Assembly (NCBI GenBank): GCA_027619145.1 | Contig: JAQCGA010000044.1 | Coordinates: 1 to 13,318 of the forward strand | Reading direction: 5' to 3' | From: a bacterium | Lineage (GTDB): Bacteria > Latescibacterota > UBA2968 > GCA-2709665 | Length of the DNA stretch: 13,318 nt | Shown: positions 7,924 to 13,318 of the stretch, in pieces | How the letters are laid out: the number at the start of each line of letters is the position of its first letter | Position numbering within the stretch: the first letter of the stretch is position 1 | Program-made: the position numbers and the translations under genes | Notes under the pieces: generated by a model | The model's input: the letters and a program-made list of their open reading frames with translations, nothing else | Told to the model about the DNA's origin: nothing | The model's database searches: none

Positions 7924-9381
7924 TTACTTTTCTCTGACAGCTTTCAGCTTTGCACCAAAGCGCTTTATTTTTGTTTCCAGGTTTTCGGGGTTTATATTTA
8001 CTGCCAGCTTGGCGCTTCCTGTGGCACCCTGGAAAGAGGATCTAACCAGGGTGAATCCAGAGATATATGTATTATAGTCTCTCTGGAATGTGGGCAGGTA
8101 GAGTGCGGTATATGCGTACCTGGGATCGATCGCAATTACGATCATTCCCATAATGGACGTTCCAAAGATGTTCCCTGTAAAGACAATTTCTTTTGACAAA
8201 AGGGAGCCGAGGAGTCCGTTTTTGACTGAAATCCTTCTGTATTGCGAAATTCCACCTCCCTGCGCCATCGCTGCTTCCATACCCACAAGAAACGCGTCTG
8301 TCAGGTCGGAGAATACCAGCCGGTCTGTATTCTGAATCGCGGTAACGATGATTACCGCGTCTAATCCGCGAGATACGGAGACCAGAGATGGATCAAAAAG
8401 ATCTTCTTCGGTTTCCCATCCATCGGGTACTGTAAAACTATATCCTATCACGCTGTTGAAGTATCTATTTGTTGCCGTGGATCCACCGTTCCCAAGTCCG
8501 TTCACATAATTCTGAATATCCAAACTTACTTCATCGGATGCAGTTGCTTCATTTCCGGAAACCTGAACAGGGAGCCTGCGAGTAAGCAGGGTGTCCCACT
8601 GGCTGGATGTTGTTGTGAGGGTTAATTTCTGCGACAAAACCAGCTGATTCACGGTTGCGGGTGTCGTGATCGTATCGTGAACGGCTACGTACTGAATGGC
8701 AACGCTTCCTTCTCCTCCGGAACCTTCGGGCGAGGGCTGGGGTCCGCTTCTGCCGTAGTTCCGGGCCAGCAGCACAAAGTCTGCAAAATCCACATCTCCA
8801 TCGCGGTCCGCATCTCCGGGGATTGCGAGTATAAATGTATCCTGAAAGGTTAATAGCGCATCGGTTGTTTCCAGGGGATCCTGATTAAAGGACATATCAC
8901 TGATTCGGGTAAAGTCCGATCCGGAAGTAAAGGCGATTTGTGTTCCATTCTCTATGTTCTTTTTTGCTTTCAGAGTCACCGTTCCCAGGTACCCGTTTGA
9001 AGGAACGGCCACTCCTGAAAGGCTGCCCACAGACAACACCGTTGCCGTGGGAGAACCAAGCGTGGAAAGGGGGCCATCGATGCCTTCGATTGTGAAGGAG
9101 CTGGAAAATTTCTGTCCCGTGTCATCGAATTGCAGATTAAATCCGAACGTCCGTATGCCCACACCGCGGTCAATGAAGAGTTCAAAATTTACCATATCTC
9201 CTGTGGAAACGAAAGAAAGTGTTTTGAGACCGCTGTTTGTCTGTCCATTGTCAAGAGATGTGTCCAGAAGCAGTTTTGCACCGGCAAACTCCCCGGCATT
9301 GGGACTCGCCATAAAAAGGGAAGTGCAAAAGCCAAAAAGAAAAGCTTGAACCCAGGCGAACCTCATAACGGTCGGTTTCAC
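7924..9381 (-). CDS. Exported protein: cohesin-like region, dockerin-like EF loop, PsbP-like domain
   Basis: A 485-residue protein starting at GTG 9381 (an internal ATG at 9366 also precedes the signal peptide). Residues about 7-30 form a signal peptide (hydrophobic FAWVQAFLFGFCTSLF, then ASPNAG). Residues about 50-180 resemble a cohesin-type beta sandwich (VNFELFIDRGVGIRTFGFNLQF style strands, GYLGTVTLKAK). A single canonical EF-hand/dockerin-like calcium loop, GDADRDGDVDFADF (189-202), with Asp at 190, 192, 194, 196, 198 and 201, is followed by VLLARNYG and a Pro/Gly/Ser linker (212-226). Residues about 306-446 (RYFNSVIGYSFTVPDGWETE ... YISGF) resemble the PsbP/Mog1-like fold of lipid- or surface-associated proteins. 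The C-terminus is Lys-rich. The protein probably acts in the periplasm or at the cell surface; the function is unknown. The gene is monocistronic. The cohesin and PsbP calls are fold-level impressions. Confidence 0.75.
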   Translation of the reverse strand: MKPTVMRFAWVQAFLFGFCTSLFMASPNAGEFAGAKLLLDTSLDNGQTNSGLKTLSFVSTGDMVNFELFIDRGVGIRTFGFNLQFDDTGQKFSSSFTIEGIDGPLSTLGSPTATVLSVGSLSGVAVPSNGYLGTVTLKAKKNIENGTQIAFTSGSDFTRISDMSFNQDPLETTDALLTFQDTFILAIPGDADRDGDVDFADFVLLARNYGRSGPQPSPEGSGGEGSVAIQYVAVHDTITTPATVNQLVLSQKLTLTTTSSQWDTLLTRRLPVQVSGNEATASDEVSLDIQNYVNGLGNGGSTATNRYFNSVIGYSFTVPDGWETEEDLFDPSLVSVSRGLDAVIIVTAIQNTDRLVFSDLTDAFLVGMEAAMAQGGGISQYRRISVKNGLLGSLLSKEIVFTGNIFGTSIMGMIVIAIDPRYAYTALYLPTFQRDYNTYISGFTLVRSSFQGATGSAKLAVNINPENLETKIKRFGAKLKAVREK

Positions 9382-9450
9382 GGGAGCGACCCCTTGGGTT
9401 TATCGATTCTGGTTGGTGTTCTCAAGCAGCCCGAACGAATTCTAAAAATA

Positions 9451-9480
9451 AATATAGACCCCCCGAAGGGTCACGCGCAA
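9451..9480 (-). promoter_or_regulatory. Candidate promoter of the exported-protein gene with palindromic spacer
   Basis: On the minus strand TTGCGC (9480-9475) and TATATT (9456-9451, 5 of 6) lie 18 bp apart. The spacer holds the inverted repeat gaccc/gggtc (9457-9461 and 9468-9472). A further TATAAT occurs at 9485-9480 without a usable -35. The hairpin followed by T-rich sequence could instead be a terminator-like element in a longer leader; the sequence alone does not decide. Confidence 0.25.
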
Positions 9481-9490
9481 TTATAAAATT

Positions 9491-9520
9491 TTGAAAGCAG
9501 CGTTTTTTTACTGGTATTTA
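9491..9520 (+). promoter_or_regulatory. Possible upstream promoter for the hydrolase operon leader
   Basis: TTGAAA (9491-9496) and TATTTA (9515-9520) are separated by 18 bp on the plus strand. Transcription from here (about 9527) would produce a leader of about 240 nt that contains the foldable segment at 9544-9624. Both hexamers are partial matches. Confidence 0.25.
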
Positions 9521-9543
9521 CGTCTGTTGGTACTCTGACATAA

Positions 9544-9624
9544 GGTGAAACGGTCGGTAGGCGTAAACTCTTTTGGGGGTTGAAAGGATAAACCCGGGGA
9601 TTCACCCACGGGGTTTTGTTTTGA
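9544..9624 (+). promoter_or_regulatory. Possible attenuator-like structured leader
   Basis: ggtgaa (9544-9549) can pair with ttcacc (9601-9606), enclosing a hairpin gggtt/aaccc (9577-9581 with 9591-9595). The same aaccc can instead pair with gggtt at 9611-9615 to form a terminator-like hairpin followed by tttgttttg. The two folds share strands and exclude each other, the layout of a riboswitch or attenuator. I do not recognise a known riboswitch class, and the gene start is 140 nt further on. Confidence 0.3.
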
Positions 9625-9679
9625 AATACGAGGGTGTGTGCCATCTGCTCCGAAGAGAGAACAGCCGGGATTTTTCGTT

Positions 9680-9708
9680 TTCCGAAGTTTCCAGTTCTTC
9701 CATATATT
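9680..9708 (+). promoter_or_regulatory. Candidate proximal promoter of the hydrolase operon
   Basis: TATATT (9703-9708, 5 of 6) has a weak TTCCGA (9680-9685) 17 bp upstream. The transcript would start near 9715, about 50 nt before the ATG, and the start region overlaps two 9-bp direct repeats, as expected for a regulated promoter. Confidence 0.35.
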
Positions 9709-9731
9709 GCGTGTCCACTATGTTGCGTGTC
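9707..9731. repeat. Two exact 9-bp direct repeats (TTGCGTGTC), likely operator
   Basis: TTGCGTGTC occurs at 9707-9715 and 9723-9731, a 16-bp period, over the -10 and start region of the candidate promoter and 35 bp before the hydrolase ATG. Tandem half-sites in this position suit a repressor; no regulator gene is in the window. Confidence 0.45.
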
Positions 9732-9765
9732 TCACTTTTTCGAGATCGACGATTAAGGAGGTTCG

Positions 9766-10746
9766 ATGAATCTGATAGAGTATGTTGATTCCAATGGGCA
9801 CGAACGATCGGTTGCAAATTTGCAAGACTGGGTGAAGCGCCGCGAGGAGATTCTGGAGAATATGCAGCTTGTGATGGGGCCGGTACCCGGGCCGGAGAAA
9901 AAGGTTCCGCTTGAGGTGGAGGTTCATGAGTCCGAACAGCTTCCGGGGCTTACGCGGAGCCGGATCAGTTATGCGTCTGAGAAAGGGCATCGGGTGCCTG
10001 CGTATTTGCTGGTGCCAGATGGGTTGAAGGGGCCTGCGCCTGCGCTGTTGTCTTTGCATGGGACCAGCGGCGGGAAGGGGAGGACGGCGGGTGTGGGTAA
10101 GGAGTACCCGCTGTACACGCTGGAGCCTGCGCAGCGGGGGTATGTGACGATTGCGCCGGATTATGTGACGCTGGGGGACAATCTGGTCGATCCGATTCAA
10201 ATGGGATATGCCAGTGGGACAATGAAGGGGATCTGGGATCACATCCGTGCGGTGGATGTACTGGAATCTATGCCGGAGGTGGACGGATCGCGGATTGGGG
10301 TGCTTGGGCTTTCGCTGGGAGGACACAATGCGCTGTTTTCGGCGGTGTTTGACGAACGGTTGAAGGCGGCGGTTACGAGTTCGGGGTTTGATTCTTTTTT
10401 TGATTATATGGATGGGGATCTGACAGGCTGGTGTCAGGACCGGTATATGCCGAGGATCCGGAATGGGTACGGGAAAGATCCTGCGAAGATGTCGTTGGAT
10501 TTTCACGAGGTGGTTGCAGCGATTGCACCACGTCCGGTTTTTGTACACGCGCCGCTTTCGGATTCGAATTTTAAGGTGGAGAGTGTGCGGAAATGTTTGA
10601 AGGCGGCGGGAGCGGTGTATCAGCTTTTTGATGCAGAGGAGGATCTGGTTGCGATTTATCCTGAAGGAGGGCACGGGTTTCCGCCGGAGGCACGGGAGCA
10701 GGCGTACGCGTTTCTGGACCGTGTGCTGACAGAAGATATTTCTTGA
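9766..10746 (+). CDS. Alpha/beta hydrolase (dienelactone hydrolase/prolyl-oligopeptidase-like)
   Basis: A 326-residue serine hydrolase. The nucleophile elbow is GLSLGG with Ser183, the acid is probably Asp266 (APLSDSNF), and the base is His303 (GGHGFP). LHGTSGG (97-103) supplies the oxyanion region, and APDY (130-133) is typical for the fold. No signal peptide or membrane segment, so it is cytoplasmic. Members of this group cut esters, including acetylated sugars, or small amides and peptides. An AAGGAGG site lies 4-5 nt before the ATG. It is the first gene of a three-gene operon, 31 nt ahead of a sugar-type dehydrogenase, so an acylated or esterified sugar-like substrate is plausible. The N-terminal 60 residues (helical, DWVKRREEIL) are an extra region in front of the core fold, often seen in uncharacterised acetylxylan-esterase-like proteins. 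Confidence 0.88.
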   Translation: MNLIEYVDSNGHERSVANLQDWVKRREEILENMQLVMGPVPGPEKKVPLEVEVHESEQLPGLTRSRISYASEKGHRVPAYLLVPDGLKGPAPALLSLHGTSGGKGRTAGVGKEYPLYTLEPAQRGYVTIAPDYVTLGDNLVDPIQMGYASGTMKGIWDHIRAVDVLESMPEVDGSRIGVLGLSLGGHNALFSAVFDERLKAAVTSSGFDSFFDYMDGDLTGWCQDRYMPRIRNGYGKDPAKMSLDFHEVVAAIAPRPVFVHAPLSDSNFKVESVRKCLKAAGAVYQLFDAEEDLVAIYPEGGHGFPPEAREQAYAFLDRVLTEDIS

Positions 10747-10777
10747 GTGGATATTTTGTGTGTATGAGGAGGGTGTG

Positions 10778-11785
10778 ATGGCTGAGAAACTGGGAATTGG
10801 GTTTATTGGGTTGCGTATGGGGGGTGGGCAGCTCCGGCAGGTAGCGGGGATGAAGGATGCAAGGATTGCGGGGATCTGTGATCTGGACGAAGCCGTTGTT
10901 GCAAATCTTCAGCGGGAGTTCAATGTGCCGCTGGCAACGACGGATTACCGGGAGCTGGTGGCACATCCAGAAGTGGATATTGTTTCTGTCGCTACGCCGG
11001 ATTATTTGCATCTGGAACAAACGCTGGCGGCGTTTGAGAATGGGAAGCACGTGATGGTGGAGAAGCCGATGGGGCGGACGGTGGAAGAGTGTGCGCAGAT
11101 GGTTGCTGCACAACGCGCTGCTGGAACGCAGATGATGGTGGCACACGTGGCCCGGTTTTACAATTTTTTTCGGCAGGTGAAACGGTGGTGCGGAGATGGT
11201 ACGCTGGGTGATCCGTATCATATATATACGAGTTATATTCATAATTACGAACAGATTCCCGGGTTCGACGGCTGGCGGTTTGATCCGGAGAAGCGGCATC
11301 AGTTGATTGGCGGGGGTTGCCACGGGTTGGACCTGGCCCGCTGGGTTGGCGGCGAGGTTGCCGAGGTACATTGTTATGCCAATCATATGAATATTCCAGT
11401 GTTGAAGACGGACGATCATTTTAATATTAATTTGAAGTTTGTGTCGGGTGCGGTGGGGCATGTGACGGCTTCGTTCGGGTGCCAGCGGCCGTATTCAATC
11501 GATTTGCAGGTGTGGGGAACCAAAGGGACGGTGGTGGCGAACAACGTGGACGATGTGGCGCAGGTTTGTTTGCGGCAGACGGACCGGAATAAGTGGATGG
11601 AGTTTCCCGCAGGGCGTGAGACCAAAGGGTTGGCTACAGAGTTTCAGGAATTTATTCATGCGATTCAGGCGGGTAAGACACCAGAAAGTGATGGGGTGAG
11701 TGGGGCGCGGACGGTGGCGCTTGGTTGGGCGGCGATCGAGTCTGCAAAAGAAGGACGGTCGGTGGTTCCCAGGACAGAATTTTAA
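10778..11785 (+). CDS. Gfo/Idh/MocA family NAD(P)-dependent oxidoreductase
   Basis: A 335-residue protein. I chose ATG 10778 because GAGGAGGG lies just before it; the in-frame GTG at 10760 would start upstream of that site. The N-terminal Rossmann fold has GIGFIGLRMGGG (6-17), ICDLD (33-37) with the acidic residue that usually binds the NAD ribose, and ATPDYLH (72-78). The family signature EKP is at 95-97 (HVMVEKPMGRT), and the substrate-side motif GGGCHGLDLARW is at 178-189, with His182 and Asp185 as probable catalytic residues. These enzymes oxidise or reduce hydroxyl groups of sugars, inositols and related compounds. It starts 31 nt after the hydrolase and ends 20 nt before the metallo-deacylase, so co-transcription is very likely. 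The substrate cannot be deduced. Confidence 0.92.
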   Translation: MAEKLGIGFIGLRMGGGQLRQVAGMKDARIAGICDLDEAVVANLQREFNVPLATTDYRELVAHPEVDIVSVATPDYLHLEQTLAAFENGKHVMVEKPMGRTVEECAQMVAAQRAAGTQMMVAHVARFYNFFRQVKRWCGDGTLGDPYHIYTSYIHNYEQIPGFDGWRFDPEKRHQLIGGGCHGLDLARWVGGEVAEVHCYANHMNIPVLKTDDHFNINLKFVSGAVGHVTASFGCQRPYSIDLQVWGTKGTVVANNVDDVAQVCLRQTDRNKWMEFPAGRETKGLATEFQEFIHAIQAGKTPESDGVSGARTVALGWAAIESAKEGRSVVPRTEF

Positions 11786-11805
11786 AATGAAGGAGGAAGG
11801 TGGTT

Positions 11806-12837
11806 ATGCAGATTTTTGATCGGTATGTAGATCTTCTGGAGTGGATTGGGAACAAGGGGTTTTCGGTGACAACGCTGGGGTGTGCGCCGGACAGAGCGCC
11901 CGTGGTTTGTGTTCGAGGCGGTGGAGAGAAGACGCCGGCAATTTTCATCAGTGCGGGGAGCCATTCTACGGAGCAGGCCGGGGTGAGCGCGGCGGCGACG
12001 TTGCTGGAGGAGCTGGAAACAGAGCATCAGGTGTATGTGATTCCGAGCCGGGACCCGATGGGGATGAACGGGTTTGCTTATGTTCTGGGGTTGAGTTTAG
12101 GAGAAGAGCCGGAACTGGGTTCGATAGAAGATGCGGAGGCGGTTCTGAGGAAGCATGGTGAGGTGCTGTATGAGAAAGACGATGTGCTGTTGGTGGCCAT
12201 TGGAGAATATGGATATGCTACGCACGGGTTGCTTGGGCGGTTTGAAAAGGGTGCGGATTTCCTGGAGCCGTTGAAGGGGAGGCGTATTTTTTTTCCGTCG
12301 AGGACAAACGATATTGAAGGGACGGCACCCTGCCAGCGGGCATATACGTTGATTGTGGATCCGGAAGGAGAGGTGCTGCACATCAACCGATTTCACGATA
12401 CGGCCTGGGCACCGATAGAACCTTTGTGTACACGGCGGTTGATGGCGCAGATACAGCCAGGGCTGACGCTGGATTTACACGAGCATGGCGGGGATACGTT
12501 CTGGTTTTCTGCGCGTCATCAGCGGAATGAAGAAGATGAGATGTGGGAGAAGCGTATGGCCAGCGCGATTGTGCGGAAGGTTGCTGAGTCTGGGGCGAAG
12601 CTGGCGGGAGAAGAGTATTTGCCGGGGTCTTTTTTTGAGAAAGGCGAACAGGGTGAGTACTGGCTGGTTGCGCAGAAACGGGGCGAGGGGCTGAACCTGG
12701 CGGACTATGCAGCCAGCGCGTATGGTCCGGCGTTTACGATTGAGACGGGGATGTTGTGCGGGTTTCAGGACCGGGTAGACACGTCTGTGCTGGCGGCAAA
12801 GACCGCAATTTCTGTGTTCGAGGAACGGTATGCATAG
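11806..12837 (+). CDS. M14-type zinc metallo-deacylase (succinylglutamate desuccinylase/aspartoacylase-like)
   Basis: A 343-residue protein of the M14/AstE-AspA clan, zinc enzymes that hydrolyse N-acyl amino acids or C-terminal peptide bonds. Zinc ligands: His53 and Glu56 in SAGSHSTEQAG, and His225 in LDLHEHGGD (an additional His227 is nearby). The general base is probably Glu313 in TIETGM. SRDPMGMNGF (81-90) takes the place of the usual N-P-D/N-G substrate loop. Residues about 100-200 form a long family-specific region. No signal peptide. AGGAGG (11791-11796) lies 9 nt before ATG 11806; GTG 11800 is only 3 nt after that site, so the ATG is preferred. It is the last gene of the operon and is followed by a terminator. 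It probably frees an amine or amino acid from the compound handled by the two upstream enzymes. Confidence 0.8.
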   Translation: MQIFDRYVDLLEWIGNKGFSVTTLGCAPDRAPVVCVRGGGEKTPAIFISAGSHSTEQAGVSAAATLLEELETEHQVYVIPSRDPMGMNGFAYVLGLSLGEEPELGSIEDAEAVLRKHGEVLYEKDDVLLVAIGEYGYATHGLLGRFEKGADFLEPLKGRRIFFPSRTNDIEGTAPCQRAYTLIVDPEGEVLHINRFHDTAWAPIEPLCTRRLMAQIQPGLTLDLHEHGGDTFWFSARHQRNEEDEMWEKRMASAIVRKVAESGAKLAGEEYLPGSFFEKGEQGEYWLVAQKRGEGLNLADYAASAYGPAFTIETGMLCGFQDRVDTSVLAAKTAISVFEERYA

Positions 12838-12863
12838 GGCATCTTGTCAGGGCTGAGAGAACG

Positions 12864-12897
12864 AGAGGTCGCGATGTTTTTATCGTGACCTCTTTTT
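12864..12897 (+). terminator. Intrinsic terminator of the hydrolase operon
   Basis: A 12-bp stem agaggtcgcgat (12864-12875) / atcgtgacctct (12882-12893), with one G-T wobble, a gttttt loop and a T-run (12893-12897). It is 26 nt after the metallo-deacylase stop codon. Confidence 0.85.
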
Positions 12898-12957
12898 CTG
12901 GTTTGTCTTTTAGAGAGTGGATTATTGACACTGTTCACTGTCTTTGCCCAACAATGG

Positions 12958-12982
12958 ATTCCCGATAAAAGCACTCGGGAAT
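12958..12982. repeat. Interspersed inverted repeat, ATTCCCG...CGGGAAT type
   Basis: attcccga (12958-12965) and tcgggaat (12975-12982) are exact reverse complements around a 9-nt loop, with flanks tgg and gacgg. The pattern TGGATTCCCG...CGGGAATGACG is a recurrent non-coding repeat in many bacterial genomes and resembles neisserial dRS3 elements in layout. Only one copy is visible here. Confidence 0.5.
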
Positions 12983-13063
12983 GACGGCAAAACCTTTATA
13001 AACAGTTTTCCAATCTGTTCCTCAATGGGTATTCCTCTGGAATTTTAAATGAAAAGTGTCGGA

Positions 13064-13318
13064 TTATTGGTTTTGTTGTGAGGGTAGGGAAGATTCCTGT
13101 TCCATCTGGCGAGCGAGGTCGGTGTTTGGGGAGGGAAGCAGGTCTTTATTCTGGCGTAGAATGGTTCTGAGTTTTCGCACGTAGTCTGCACGGGTGCTGG
13201 AATACTGGAGCAGGCCTGCGGCAAGGGTGTGTCCGTCCGGGCGTTCGCCTGCCCGGCGTTTGTCCCGGCGGATAATGCGGAGCCTGCGGTAGGGGCCGTA
13301 CGTATTGAGGTTGTGGAT
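13064..13318 (-). CDS. C-terminal part of a Bax/GH73-like N-acetylglucosaminidase, 5' end outside the window
   Basis: On the minus strand the frame is open from base 13318 to TAA at 13066-13064, leaving 84 residues. The segment LNTYGPYRRLRIIRRDKR, then GHTLAAGLLQYSSTRADYVRKLRTILRQN, resembles the end of the catalytic domain of Bax-type endo-beta-N-acetylglucosaminidases (peptidoglycan hydrolases), where a (L)NTHxAYxxLR segment is followed by LAxGLxxYSxRGxxYVxxLxxIIRxN. The final 25 residues (PSPNTDLARQMEQESS ...) are a polar tail. The catalytic Glu would lie further upstream, beyond the edge. It would trim cell-wall glycan in the periplasm. It is convergent with the hydrolase operon, and I see no clear terminator for it. 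Confidence 0.65.
   Translation of the reverse strand: MHNLNTYGPYRRLRIIRRDKRRAGERPDGHTLAAGLLQYSSTRADYVRKLRTILRQNKDLLPSPNTDLARQMEQESSLPSQQNQ

Larger units (their letters stand above)
9382..9765. other. Divergent intergenic control region
   Basis: 384 bp between the exported-protein gene and the hydrolase operon. It is A+T-richer than its surroundings and holds a minus-strand promoter candidate, the foldable leader and the direct repeats. No convincing coding frame is present. Confidence 0.6.

Noticed and set aside
8770..8820. Cellulosome dockerin interpretation
   Set aside because: Only one EF repeat is present and it is internal; no cellulase or scaffoldin gene is nearby, so a cellulosome role is not supported.
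9718..11461. Long minus-strand ORFs (318 and 296 codons)
   Set aside because: Antisense to the hydrolase and dehydrogenase genes; Arg/His/Pro-rich shadow translations with no domain motifs.

Overview
The window reads as a bacterial chromosome segment of moderate-to-high G+C. The gene content suggests an uncultivated heterotroph of the Poribacteria/Latescibacterota/Planctomycetes kind: a Gfo/Idh/MocA oxidoreductase next to a hydrolase, a sugar isomerase with a RhaM-type mutarotase, a secreted protein with one dockerin-like calcium loop, and a free-standing GYD protein. This placement is inference from gene content only; there is no rRNA or other phylogenetic marker here. Both ends cut through genes.

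Layout. (1) 1-2074, plus: the 3' part of an ATP-grasp ligase gene, followed after 1 nt by a peptidase-C45/acyltransferase-like Ntn hydrolase; then a compact cloverleaf-like interspersed repeat and a terminator. (2) 5168-2279, minus: a membrane fatty-acid desaturase, then an L-arabinose/L-fucose-isomerase-type sugar isomerase and an L-rhamnose-mutarotase-family protein that are translationally coupled (1 nt apart). (3) 5169-5614: a control region with a minus-strand -10 box, a perfect 12-bp inverted repeat, and a plus promoter that places the start of the next gene at GTG 5615. (4) 5615-7309, plus: a soluble GAF-HisKA-HATPase-REC hybrid histidine kinase; then a small GYD protein (7467-7760) ending at a strong hairpin terminator. 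(5) 9381-7924, minus: an exported protein with a cohesin-like part, one EF-hand/dockerin-like loop and a PsbP-like C-terminal domain. (6) 9382-9765: a divergent control region with a possible attenuator-like leader and a pair of 9-bp direct repeats. (7) 9766-12837, plus: a three-gene operon (alpha/beta hydrolase, Gfo/Idh/MocA dehydrogenase, M14/AstE-like metallo-deacylase), each gene with a strong Shine-Dalgarno sequence, closed by an intrinsic terminator. (8) 12838-13318: a second type of interspersed inverted repeat, and on the minus strand the C-terminus of a Bax/GH73-type glucosaminidase.

How the genes may work together: the three-gene operon looks like a catabolic module that opens an ester or amide, oxidises a polyol or sugar, and removes an acyl group. 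The ATP-grasp/C45 pair looks like a make-and-trim module for an amide or peptide bond. The isomerase/mutarotase pair handles a (deoxy)sugar. None of the substrates can be read from the sequence. Hand counts on sampled lines show that the plus strand is G-rich over the flanks regardless of gene direction, but C-rich or balanced over about 5.5-9.4 kb, so the kinase/GYD/secreted-protein block may be an inverted or inserted segment. I see no mobile-element gene, CRISPR array, tRNA or rRNA.
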